Assembly (NCBI GenBank): GCA_964619955.1
Contig: CAZUJF010000004.1
Span: 1 to 64,000, forward strand
DNA length: 64,000 nucleotides
From: JACQFK01 sp964619955
GTDB lineage: Bacteria; Planctomycetota; MHYJ01; JACPRB01
Direction of reading: 5' to 3'
In this document: positions 35,700 to 43,942 of the stretch, piece after piece
Numbering within the stretch: the stretch's first letter is position 1
Layout of the letters: every line of letters begins with the position of its first letter
Program-made: the position numbers and the translations under genes
The notes under the pieces: model-generated
Told to the model about the DNA's origin: nothing
What the model saw: only the letters and a program-made list of their open reading frames with translations
The model's database searches: none

Positions 35700-35745
35700 G
35701 ATCCATATTGTTGCAACATGGGTTGTCGTTTGTTAAAACCCGATG
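35700..35745 (+). promoter_or_regulatory. AT-rich upstream region with TGTTGCAACA palindrome
   Basis: A distinctly AT-rich stretch holds the 10-bp palindrome TGTTGCAACA (35709-35718), TTGCAA (35711-35716) and TTAAAA (35733-35738) 16 nt apart. It probably contains the promoter of the lipoprotein gene at 35768. Weak matches only. Confidence 0.3.
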
Positions 35746-35767
35746 GATCGTTGAAAGGGAGCTTCGA

Positions 35768-37786
35768 ATGGGACGCGCGCCGCTGCTGATCGCCCTGTGT
35801 CTGACGGCCTCCTGCATGACCCCGGCGGCTCCGCCGTCCGAGCCGTCGCCCGCCGCCCCCGCGGCTCCGCAAGCCGATCCCGGCCGCGACGTCCTGCACC
35901 TCGGTTCGGGCGAACGCGTGAGCGGCCGCATCGTGGAGGAAACCCCGCGCTCGGTCAGCATCGACCGCGGCGAGTACGTGTCCACCTACCCCCGCAGCTC
36001 GGTCGTCAGCATCGACTACCGCAAGGACCGGGCGGCCCCCGGCCGGCCCCTGCCGGACGCGGAGCCGGCCCCCGTCCAGCCCCCGACCTCCTGGCTGCCC
36101 CGCCGGCACGACCGGGAAGCCGTCGAGCAGACGGAGGTCCTCTTCTACGACAGCCACGAGCCCGCGGACTGCCTGGGCGCGGACCTGGCCAAGATGCACC
36201 TGGAACTGCCCGACATCGCCCTCTTCGCCGATCCCGGCGGGAAGCTCCGCATCCACGACCCCAAGCGCTGGGGCTACCACGCGCACCTCGCGCCGCAGGC
36301 CCTGCGGGTGCCCCAGGGAAAACCCGGCCTGACGATCGACGTGCCGAAGGAGGAGGGACGGATCCCGGAGTGGCTGACGCTCGTCAGCCCCGCGCAGGAA
36401 GTGCGGGTGGCGGCATCGGAAGAGGGAGGCAAGGCCGCGCCGAGGTCCAGCTACGCGCTGCCCGACGTCCTGCATGCGCGGCTGCGTCCGCTCGGGGCGT
36501 CCGGGGCGATGCTCGCCTCGCAGGCGTTCAGCGGCGGCAAGCCTGCGACGACGCCCAACGGGACGATGTGGGCGTTCACGCTGCCCCGCAACAACCGGCA
36601 GTTCATCGTCTACCTGCTGGACCCGGAGAAGCGCCACGGCGAGATCCTCAACGCGTCGTACATCGGGTACGGGGACACGCTGCTGGCGGCGGACCTGATG
36701 GTGGACACGGTCGGCGCCGACGGCGTGACCCGGGGGCGGGTGCTGGTGGTGCCGTACCCCGACTCGGTGAACGCGGACGGCCCGGGGGTGGAGCCGCTCA
36801 TCGTCTACGCCGGCCCGCTGCAGGACCCGACGACGATCGTGCGCCTGGCGCTGCCGCCGCGGGAGGCGGTCCAGATGCCGGCCAAGGCGGCGTCGACGCG
36901 GGCGGACGTCCTCGTCAGCCACTACGACGTCTCGCGGCACATCCCGCAGTCCATCGTTCTGGCGCACGGCACGGGGCGTCCGACGCAGGGGATGACGCTG
37001 AAGTCGAGGGAGCTGACGCCCGAGGCGCCGGACGAGATCGTGAAGATCGATCTGACGGCGCTGCCGGAGGAGCGCTTCCCCGCCGTGGCGTGGTTCTATC
37101 AGCGCCGGGTTTTCCACTGGCGCTGGACGGGCGGGCGGCTCGGGCAGAGCGCCCCGCCGACGGCGGTCCCGCCGGGGTCCGCCGGCCCGCTGAAGCGGGT
37201 GAAGCGGCACGACTCGATCGCGCACCTGGTGCCGCTGCTGTTCACGGGACCGAAGCCGCCGGCGGCGTCGTCCGCGGCGCGCGGGGCGGGTCCGGGGGCG
37301 GGCGTGGCGGGCGGCATGGCGAACGCGCTGCTGCAATCCTCCCTGGGCCGGGCCTGGGGCGGCGGCGGCTCGACGGGCAACCTCGCTCCCGCGACGGGAA
37401 GCGCGCCCGTCTCGGGCGGAGGGGAAAGCGGGCCGATCTCGAACATCACGTACGTCTACATCACGGCGCCGCCGCACGTGCCTTCCGGGGACGTGGGCGG
37501 CGGGGGCTACGGCGGGGGCGGCGGCATGACGGGCCAGTACCTGTCGACCTACGGGACCTCGGGGGTCGGCCAGCTGCCCGGCGGCTACCGAAGCGCCTTC
37601 TCCCCGATGCCCGCGATGGGCACGATCAACCAGAACAGCGGCCAGATCAGCAACTCCCAAGGCAACGTGGTCTACGACCCGCAGACAGGCGCCGTGCAGC
37701 AGCAGGGGGGTGGGAACCAGCAGGAGATGTATGTTGATCAGGGGGGAAACGTAAACGTGAGAGTTAACCGGAGGAACGGCCCCTGA
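35768..37786 (+). CDS. Glycine-rich lipoprotein
   Basis: A 672-residue protein. The leader MGRAPLLIALCLTASC ends in a lipobox, with Cys16 as the lipid site, followed by a Pro/Ala-rich linker. Residues about 40-75 (LHLGSGERVSGRIVEETPRS) look like a small SH3/Sm-like barrel. The centre (about 100-470) is of mixed fold without known motif. The C-terminal 180 residues are Gly/Ala-rich, then Gln/Asn-rich (GNVVYDPQTGAVQQQGGGNQ). The tail from about 37725 is AT-rich, unlike the rest, so the 3' end may have been replaced. ATG 35768 is supported by AGGGAG. Function unknown; cell-surface structural protein is an inference. Confidence 0.65.
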   Translation: MGRAPLLIALCLTASCMTPAAPPSEPSPAAPAAPQADPGRDVLHLGSGERVSGRIVEETPRSVSIDRGEYVSTYPRSSVVSIDYRKDRAAPGRPLPDAEPAPVQPPTSWLPRRHDREAVEQTEVLFYDSHEPADCLGADLAKMHLELPDIALFADPGGKLRIHDPKRWGYHAHLAPQALRVPQGKPGLTIDVPKEEGRIPEWLTLVSPAQEVRVAASEEGGKAAPRSSYALPDVLHARLRPLGASGAMLASQAFSGGKPATTPNGTMWAFTLPRNNRQFIVYLLDPEKRHGEILNASYIGYGDTLLAADLMVDTVGADGVTRGRVLVVPYPDSVNADGPGVEPLIVYAGPLQDPTTIVRLALPPREAVQMPAKAASTRADVLVSHYDVSRHIPQSIVLAHGTGRPTQGMTLKSRELTPEAPDEIVKIDLTALPEERFPAVAWFYQRRVFHWRWTGGRLGQSAPPTAVPPGSAGPLKRVKRHDSIAHLVPLLFTGPKPPAASSAARGAGPGAGVAGGMANALLQSSLGRAWGGGGSTGNLAPATGSAPVSGGGESGPISNITYVYITAPPHVPSGDVGGGGYGGGGGMTGQYLSTYGTSGVGQLPGGYRSAFSPMPAMGTINQNSGQISNSQGNVVYDPQTGAVQQQGGGNQQEMYVDQGGNVNVRVNRRNGP

Positions 37787-37808
37787 TCACCCGATTCTCA
37801 AGCGAGTC

Positions 37809-39662
37809 CTACTTTCCAATCCCCGCCGCTTGCGTAGCCACATCCTTATAGAGAACGGCTCTCTTCAGGAAGAGCAGCGCAAAGGATGTATCTACGATGC
37901 TACACCCTTGAATCCCTGTCCAACTCCCAGCACGATCTTGTGCAGCCAAAAGCAGGGAGGCTCCTTCAGAATACCAAGAATGCCCCTGAGCGGACTTGAG
38001 GTTGCTCAAGATCCCAGCTCGCTCCAAGGAAAAGAGATGGTAATAGAGCATCCCGGGCCCCCACCAAAGACCGCCAGGATGGCTGCCCCGGACACTGAAA
38101 GTGAGTGACACCCATCCCCACCCACCCCAAAACATCCGGTCCCACTCGACCTCGGAGGAGGCATCCCAATCACCCAGCAACTGCAGCTCAGAACGGACAA
38201 GAGCAATACTTGTCAAAATCGCGGTCACCATGGTCGTATTCGAAGTACTGGACCAAGATGCTCCCCGAACAATCGAACTATAGTATTGCCATCCCACAGG
38301 ATAGACCTTCTTAGCAGGCATTACCCCATTGGCAAAATCGAGCGAAAGCTCCAATTCTCGACCAACCGGCGTCCCCTGAGTCTCGATACACTTAAAGGCC
38401 TTACGCCACACCATCGGTGAAATCCGGACTCCAAAGCGTGAAGCTGCCCTTAGCCCCAAGAGGGCGTATTGCATCGAGGAGAAGTTGAGTTCGTCATGAC
38501 CTCGCGTGTACCCAAACGACCCATCCTTTGATTGGCAGTCCACCAAGAACGCCGCACTTAGGGCCGCCTGCTCCCTATCCTTCGCTGAAATACGCTTCTG
38601 CAACTCAATCCGAAGTTCCTGTTCAGTCATCTTCTCCAACATTCTGGAATCCAATTCGGACAGATACCGAGCCTCCAACGCGCTCAGAAACAGAGCGTGG
38701 TCGTAGGCTTGGGAGGTCTTCCGGCTGCCCAAGAATGCGAAGGCCCGCAATATTCGAGGGTCCTTCGCTGGCACGCCCGAATGAAGGAGTGCTTCCACGG
38801 CCAGCCCCGTGGAACCGTAAGACCCCAACGTGGCAATCGGATATCCTGATCGGTCTCCGAAAGACCCATCAGCACCTTGCTGAGTAAGGAGCCACTTCAT
38901 CCCACGTTCAATGGCTTCCGGAACAGCACCGTTGATCTCCCCCTCAAGATCTTTGCTCACATACCGCGAAAGCCTGAATTCCCTTGCCCCTTCCACCGCC
39001 ACAGTAAGTCCTGCGCTCCCCAATTTCAGAAACTCCTGGCCCTTGCCCGAAACTTGGTAATGCGCAGCGACAATCTTTCCATCCGAAAGATCCGTGAGTC
39101 GCTGAAACCGCATGGCGATCACAGACTTCTTGTCGTCCCAACGAACCTTTCGCTCGACCCAAAGTCCGCGAACAACAGTGACGACCCCCTCGACAAGGGC
39201 ACCTTGTTCCAAAATCCACGCGGGTGCGTCAGTCTGACTTCGCAGCTTAGCGGCCTTCAACACATCCTCCGCGGCAGCTTTCCCGACTCGTATCACCTTG
39301 AACGTGATCTGGGCTTTCAGGGGCTCCATCAACCCAAGCGAATCAGAGAAGTATTGATGCTCCTGGCCCCACTGCTGCCCGACACCCTTGGGTTCAACGA
39401 CCGGCGCGAACAGAAGACTCAAGAGTAGATCGTTGACACCACTCGCCCGCATACCGGAAGAAGCTTCGCAGCCCAGCAGAGCGAAATCGGGCAACAAAAC
39501 ACCTCTCGTCCCATCCGTCACCTGATAGGTCAGAAGAGTCTCGTGCCCACCGCGGAATCTCAGATCGACGTCGGCGTTCTGTACAGCCGCAGGACTAAAT
39601 TGAGTCAGGAGAAACGCGAAAACCAACTCCTTGCGAACGCATCGAGATAAGAGGGAACCCAT
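37809..39662 (-). CDS. Terpenoid-cyclase-fold (squalene/prenyl-type repeat) protein
   Basis: A 617-residue protein. A weak N-terminal leader (LVFAFLLTQFSPAAV) suggests export. Residues about 250-600 form alpha/alpha-barrel repeats of the prenyltransferase/squalene-oxidase type (LTQQGADGSFGDRSGYPIAT, CQSKDGSFGYTRGHDELNF, AQDRAGSWTGIQGCSIVDTS). The aspartate-rich catalytic DxDD motif is not seen, so cyclase activity is unlikely. The second half of the kinase fusion at 57693 has the same fold. Codon use is AT-richer than every neighbour. Confidence 0.75.
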   Translation of the reverse strand: MGSLLSRCVRKELVFAFLLTQFSPAAVQNADVDLRFRGGHETLLTYQVTDGTRGVLLPDFALLGCEASSGMRASGVNDLLLSLLFAPVVEPKGVGQQWGQEHQYFSDSLGLMEPLKAQITFKVIRVGKAAAEDVLKAAKLRSQTDAPAWILEQGALVEGVVTVVRGLWVERKVRWDDKKSVIAMRFQRLTDLSDGKIVAAHYQVSGKGQEFLKLGSAGLTVAVEGAREFRLSRYVSKDLEGEINGAVPEAIERGMKWLLTQQGADGSFGDRSGYPIATLGSYGSTGLAVEALLHSGVPAKDPRILRAFAFLGSRKTSQAYDHALFLSALEARYLSELDSRMLEKMTEQELRIELQKRISAKDREQAALSAAFLVDCQSKDGSFGYTRGHDELNFSSMQYALLGLRAASRFGVRISPMVWRKAFKCIETQGTPVGRELELSLDFANGVMPAKKVYPVGWQYYSSIVRGASWSSTSNTTMVTAILTSIALVRSELQLLGDWDASSEVEWDRMFWGGWGWVSLTFSVRGSHPGGLWWGPGMLYYHLFSLERAGILSNLKSAQGHSWYSEGASLLLAAQDRAGSWTGIQGCSIVDTSFALLFLKRAVLYKDVATQAAGIGK

Positions 39663-39669
39663 ATGGGTG

Positions 39670-39698
39670 ATTATAGACGTTCTGGGCTATTCAAACAA
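39670..39698 (-). promoter_or_regulatory. Promoter TTGTTT-N17-TATAAT, leaderless
   Basis: On the minus strand TTGTTT (39698-39693), 17 nt, then a perfect TATAAT (39675-39670). Transcription would start at about 39663, directly before the ATG at 39662. The palindrome ACCCATATGGGT (39657-39668) covers the start codon. Confidence 0.6.
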
Positions 39699-39711
39699 CT
39701 TCGAGCCCAGC

Positions 39712-40509
39712 CTACCGCAGCACGAGCACCGGGACCGGGCTTGCGCGGAGGACCTGCTCCGTGACGCTGCCCAGCGTCCAGCGCGTGAAGCCCGAGCGGC
39801 CGTGCGTCGACATCGCGATCAGCGTCGCCTTCAGCGACGCCGCGTGGTCCAGGATCTTCGACGCCGGACGGCCCAGGTCGATATGCACCTGCGCCTTGCC
39901 CGCCGCCACCCCCAGCAGCTTCGCCTTCAGCTCGTCCGCCTGCAGCTGGTAGAAGCGCGACACGACGTCGTCCGCCCCCAGCCTCGACGGCCCCGCGTAG
40001 GCCTCCACCACCCCCAGCAGGTGCAGCGCCCCCGGCCGCGCGGGAAACAGCTTCCACAGCCGGACCAGCCCCTGTTCCGCCAGCTCCGAGCCGTCCTGCG
40101 GCGCCAGCACGCAGCCCAGCAGACTCCCCGCCGGAGACGACCCCTTCGGCACCGCCAGCACCGGCAGCGTCGCCGCCCTCAACACCTGCTCCGCCACCGA
40201 GCCCAGCCGCAGCAGATCCCAGCCGCTCCGTCCGTGCATCGACAGCGCGATCAGCCCCGCGCCCGACTTCGGCGCCGTCTCCAGGATCACCCTCGCCGCC
40301 GGCCCCGCCTGCGTCAGCCGCACGACCTCGCCGACCCCGGACGCCTTCAGACGCTGCTCGACCCCGTCGAAGTACGATCCCGGCACCACGCTCCCGTCCG
40401 CCGCGTGCAGGAGCACGACCTTCGCGGGACCCAGCCCCGCCACGGCGGCGACGGCCAGGTCCGCCTCGGCGGATCCGTCCAGCGGCAGCAGCACTTGGAG
40501 CGCACTCAT
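39712..40509 (-). CDS. Tandem universal stress protein
   Basis: A 265-residue protein with two UspA domains (about 1-120 and 128-265). Domain 1 begins VLLPLDGSAEADLAV and ends LGSVAEQVLRAATLPVLAV. Domain 2 ends STHGRSGFTRWTLGSVTEQV. The ATP-binding G-x2-G-x9-G(S/T) pattern is recognisable (MHGRSG...LGSVAEQVL). Cytoplasmic; such proteins respond to starvation, oxygen or energy stress. It overlaps terC by 4 nt, so one transcript serves both. Confidence 0.88.
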   Translation of the reverse strand: MSALQVLLPLDGSAEADLAVAAVAGLGPAKVVLLHAADGSVVPGSYFDGVEQRLKASGVGEVVRLTQAGPAARVILETAPKSGAGLIALSMHGRSGWDLLRLGSVAEQVLRAATLPVLAVPKGSSPAGSLLGCVLAPQDGSELAEQGLVRLWKLFPARPGALHLLGVVEAYAGPSRLGADDVVSRFYQLQADELKAKLLGVAAGKAQVHIDLGRPASKILDHAASLKATLIAMSTHGRSGFTRWTLGSVTEQVLRASPVPVLVLR

Positions 40510-41465
40510 GACGGCCTCCCGGATTCAGGCAGCGCCTCCGCCTTCGCCGCGTGTTTCGGCGGCCAGAGCAGCGACGCCGCGATCGACAGCGCCAGCACCC
40601 CCACGATCACCCCCAGCGAGAGGCCGATCGGGATGTGGACGCCGAAATACACGATCAACATCTTCACGCCGACGAAGGACAGGATGAACGCCAGCCCGTA
40701 CTTGAGGTACACGAAGAGCCCCATGCAGCCCGCCAGCGCGAAATACAACGAGCGCAGCCCCAGGATCGCGAAGACGTTCGACGTGTAGACGATGAACGTG
40801 TCCGTCGTCACCGCGAAGATCGCCGGGATCGAGTCCAGCGCGAAGACGAGGTCCGTCATCTCCACCGTCAGCAGGACCAGGAACAGCGGCGTCGCCAGGC
40901 GTTTCCCGTTCTCCTTGACGAAGAAGTTCGCCTCCCGGTAGTCCGTCGTCACCGGGAACAGCTTCCGGAAGAGCCGGACGACGACGTTCTCCCCGACCTC
41001 CTTCTCGCTCTCCTTCGAGAAGGCCAGCTTGACCCCCGTGACCACCAGCAGCGCGCCGAAGACGTACATGATCCAGCTGAACTGCTTGATCAGCGCCGCC
41101 CCCACCACGATCATGCCCGCCCGCATCACCAGCGCCCCGAGGATGCCCCAGAAGAGCACCTTGTGCTGATAGGCCGGCTGCACCTTGAAGTACGAGAAGA
41201 GCACGAGAATGACGAAGAGGTTGTCGACGCTCAGCGACTTCTCGAGCACGTAGCCCGTCAGGAATTTCAGCGCGAGATCCGGGCCCTTCCAGTGCCAGAT
41301 CCAGGCGTTGAAGATCAGCGCCAGCACGACCCAGACGGCGCTCCACGCGAGCGCCTCCTTCACCTTGACCGTGTGCGATTTGCGGTGAAAGACCCCCAGA
41401 TCCAGCGCCAGCATCACGAGGACGAAGGCGTTGAACGCGACCCACGGGATCCATTGTTCGGGCAT
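40506..41465 (-). CDS. TerC/Alx-family membrane protein
   Basis: A 319-residue inner-membrane protein with about nine helices. The family signatures GYVLEKSLSVDNLFVI (about 71-86) and LLTVEMTDLVFALDSIPAIF (about 196-215) with paired acidic residues are intact. TerC/Alx proteins are implicated in manganese export and tellurite resistance. No yybP-ykoY-type riboswitch is visible in the short leader. It is the first gene of an operon with the tandem universal stress protein. Confidence 0.92.
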   Translation of the reverse strand: MPEQWIPWVAFNAFVLVMLALDLGVFHRKSHTVKVKEALAWSAVWVVLALIFNAWIWHWKGPDLALKFLTGYVLEKSLSVDNLFVILVLFSYFKVQPAYQHKVLFWGILGALVMRAGMIVVGAALIKQFSWIMYVFGALLVVTGVKLAFSKESEKEVGENVVVRLFRKLFPVTTDYREANFFVKENGKRLATPLFLVLLTVEMTDLVFALDSIPAIFAVTTDTFIVYTSNVFAILGLRSLYFALAGCMGLFVYLKYGLAFILSFVGVKMLIVYFGVHIPIGLSLGVIVGVLALSIAASLLWPPKHAAKAEALPESGRPS

Positions 41466-41511
41466 CGGGCCGGTATTGTGACGACGGAAGGGGGTCCGCG
41501 CTACCTGAAAA

Positions 41512-42003
41512 TCAGAATTTCCCGAGCGTCCTCAGGCCGGCCGACAGGAAGAGCCGCGTCAGGAAGCGCTCCCGGCAGCCCGGCTCCCCCAGGCGGCCCT
41601 CCTCCTCCACCGCCGCGTGCGGGTACCGCGCCAGGACGGCCTCCGCGAAAAACCCCGGCCGGCCGCTCCGGTTGACGTCGCGGACCCCGCAGCTCGGTGA
41701 CCGGCTCTTGAGGAGGAAGCCGTCGACGGGCCCCAATCCGTTCAACCAGGCTTCCGCGAACCTCCGCATGTCCGCCGTGAGATCGCGCCCCGTGGAGGGC
41801 TGCAGGAGCCGGCCGCCGACCCGCTCGATGGGCGCCCGCGGCACGCCGAGGCCGATCTCCATCTCGGGGCACACCGTCCGGAGCTCGACGTGGGGCGCGA
41901 GCTCGGCGAAGAAGGCGTCGCGGATCGCCCGGCCGTCGTAGCGGACCCCGGCATCACCCAGGCAGAGGCTCGCCACCAGGATGGGCCGCGGCGCCTTCGG
42001 CAT
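41512..42003 (-). CDS. DUF523 protein
   Basis: A 163-residue protein of the DUF523 family: ILVASLCLGDAGVRYDG (about 8-24), VCPEMEIGLGVPRAPIE (about 45-61), FLLKSRSPSCGVRDV (about 97) with the conserved cysteines (SLCL, VCPE, PSCG) that probably bind metal or an iron-sulfur cluster. The function of the family is not settled. The ATG at 42003 starts the conserved part. It lies 46 nt from the TerC gene on the same strand and may be its own unit. Confidence 0.8.
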   Translation of the reverse strand: MPKAPRPILVASLCLGDAGVRYDGRAIRDAFFAELAPHVELRTVCPEMEIGLGVPRAPIERVGGRLLQPSTGRDLTADMRRFAEAWLNGLGPVDGFLLKSRSPSCGVRDVNRSGRPGFFAEAVLARYPHAAVEEEGRLGEPGCRERFLTRLFLSAGLRTLGKF

Positions 42004-42081
42004 CGGAATGGAGTACCATGAACCGCTTCCATGACGCCAGCGTTGCGGATCCGGACCCTGAACGAAGCGCCCGGGAACGGG

Positions 42082-42087
42082 TAGACT
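42082..42087 (+). promoter_or_regulatory. -10-like box TAGACT before ATG
   Basis: TAGACT ends 10 nt before the ATG of the ABC exporter gene, without a Shine-Dalgarno sequence between. The same hexamer serves as a -10 at 54659 and 56689. Confidence 0.4.
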
Positions 42088-42097
42088 CCACGCAGCC

Positions 42098-43942
42098 ATG
42101 AGCGAGAGCACGCCCGCCCCTTCCCTGAAGCTGAAGACGCTCTGGCCGGAGATCCGGGCCCTCGTCCGGCCGCGGCGCGGGCTGCTCGCGCTGGGCCTCG
42201 TCCTCATGGCCGTCAACCGCGTCGCCGGCCTCGTGCTCCCGGCCGCCTCCAAGTTCCTCATCGACGACGTCATCCTCCGGCACCGGCAGCAGCTGCTCTG
42301 GCCGCTGCTCCTCTCCGTCCTGGGGGCGACGCTGGTCCAGGGCGCCTCGTCGTTCGCGCTCACCCAGCTGCTCTCGAAAGCCGCCCAGCGCCTGATCGCC
42401 GAACTGCGGCAGAAAGTCCAGGCGCACGTCGGCCGCCTGCCCGTGTCCTATTACGACTCCAACAAATCCGGGGCGCTGGTCTCCCGCATCATGACCGACG
42501 TGGAGGGCGTGCGGAACCTGATCGGCACCGGCCTGGTCGAACTCGTCGGCGGCCTGCTCACCGCGGCGCTCGCCCTGGTCGTGCTCACTCGCCTCAGCCC
42601 CTCCATGACCCTCTTCGCGTTCAGCTGCCTCCTCGTGTTCTCCCTCGTCCTCCGGAAGGCCTTCAAGACCTTGCGGCCCGTCTTCCGCGAGCGGGGGAAA
42701 ATCAACGCGGAGGTCACCGGACGGCTCACGGAATCGCTGGGCGGCGTGCGCGTGGTGAAGGGCTATCACGCCGAGGAGGGCGAGGAGCGCGTCTTCGCCG
42801 CCGGCGTGAAGCGGCTGCTCGACAACGTCCTGCGCACCCTCACCGGCATGTCCCTGATGAGCCTCGCCTCGACGCTGCTCCTGGGCTTCGTGGGCGCCGT
42901 GATCATGTACCTGGGCGCGCGGCAGATCGAGGCGGGGACCCTGACGCTGGGGGAGTTCTTCACGTACACGCTCTTCCTCGGATTCCTGGTGGCCCCCATC
43001 TTCCAGCTCGTGAGCATCGGGACCCAGATCACGGAGGCGCTCGCCGGACTGGAACGCACGCGCGAAGTCATGAGCCAGCGGCCGGAGGATGCCGACCCCG
43101 ACCGCACGGAAGTCCTGGCCGCACCGCGGGGCGAGATCCGCTTCGAATCCGTCGGCTTCGCCTACGAGGCGGACAAACCCGTGCTCAAGAACGTCGGCTT
43201 CAGCGCGGCCCCGGGCAGCGTCACGGCCCTCGTGGGATCCTCGGGGTCGGGCAAGTCGACGATCATCAGCCTGATCGCGGCGTTCTACAAACCGTCGTCC
43301 GGCAGGATCCTCGTCGACGGGATCGATCTCAGCCGGGTTCGGCTCGACTCCTACCGGCGGTCCCTCGGCGTCGTCCTGCAGGACTCCTTCCTCTTCGACG
43401 GCAGCATCCGGGACAACGTCCTCTTCTCGCGTCCCGGCGCGGGCGAAGAAGATCTTCGTCGAGTCTGCGGCATCGCACGCGTGGACGAGTTCGCGGAAGG
43501 CTTCGAGAAGGGTTACGACACGATCGTCGGCGAGCGCGGCGTGAAGCTCTCCGGGGGGCAGCGCCAGCGGATCTCGATCGCGCGCGCGCTGCTGGCCGAC
43601 CCGAGGATCCTGATCCTCGACGAGGCGACGTCGAGCCTCGACTCCGAATCCGAAACCCTGATCCAGGAGGGGCTTTCGAAGCTCATGGCCGGGCGGACGA
43701 CCTTCGTGATCGCCCACCGCCTGAGCACGATCCGGAAGGCGGACCAGATCCTCGTGGTGGAGGGCGGCGAGATCGTCGAGCGCGGGACGCACGCGCAGCT
43801 CTTCGCCGCGCGGGGCCGCTACCACGACCTCTACACGCGGCAGCACGGGGTGGAATCCAACCTCTTCCTGGCCCCGGGCGAGGGCGACGCCGCGATCGAA
43901 GCCCCGCCTCCCCCGCCCTCCGAGCCCGGCAGCGCGATTTAA
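42098..43942 (+). CDS. MsbA-type ABC exporter (fused TMD-NBD)
   Basis: A 614-residue half-transporter that would work as a homodimer. The transmembrane domain (about 15-320) has six helices. The nucleotide-binding domain (about 345-585) has Walker A VGSSGSGKST, signature LSGGQRQR, Walker B ILILDEATSSLD and switch His (IAHRLST). The family exports lipids, lipid A precursors or drugs; the substrate here is not predictable. A Pro-rich tail follows the NBD. Its stop codon overlaps that of the convergent GspE gene (TTAA, 43939-43942). Confidence 0.92.
   Translation: MSESTPAPSLKLKTLWPEIRALVRPRRGLLALGLVLMAVNRVAGLVLPAASKFLIDDVILRHRQQLLWPLLLSVLGATLVQGASSFALTQLLSKAAQRLIAELRQKVQAHVGRLPVSYYDSNKSGALVSRIMTDVEGVRNLIGTGLVELVGGLLTAALALVVLTRLSPSMTLFAFSCLLVFSLVLRKAFKTLRPVFRERGKINAEVTGRLTESLGGVRVVKGYHAEEGEERVFAAGVKRLLDNVLRTLTGMSLMSLASTLLLGFVGAVIMYLGARQIEAGTLTLGEFFTYTLFLGFLVAPIFQLVSIGTQITEALAGLERTREVMSQRPEDADPDRTEVLAAPRGEIRFESVGFAYEADKPVLKNVGFSAAPGSVTALVGSSGSGKSTIISLIAAFYKPSSGRILVDGIDLSRVRLDSYRRSLGVVLQDSFLFDGSIRDNVLFSRPGAGEEDLRRVCGIARVDEFAEGFEKGYDTIVGERGVKLSGGQRQRISIARALLADPRILILDEATSSLDSESETLIQEGLSKLMAGRTTFVIAHRLSTIRKADQILVVEGGEIVERGTHAQLFAARGRYHDLYTRQHGVESNLFLAPGEGDAAIEAPPPPPSEPGSAI

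Larger units (their letters stand above)
37725..39705. other. Low-GC island
   Basis: By eye this stretch is close to half G+C, while the flanks are mostly two-thirds or more. The change is sharp near 37725 (inside the tail of the Gly-rich lipoprotein gene) and near 39705 (just before the universal stress gene). It contains one gene of foreign-looking codon use. No integrase, tRNA or flanking repeat was found. Confidence 0.6.

Noticed and set aside
33079..35985. N-terminal extension of the TIGR03546-03545 fusion frame to 35985
   Set aside because: The extension runs antisense through the hydrolase gene and through the palindrome. The conserved protein starts at MLTLIKLV (33078).
41466..41511. 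yybP-ykoY manganese riboswitch expected before TerC
   Set aside because: The upstream gap is only 46 nt and lacks the conserved stem-loop sequence.
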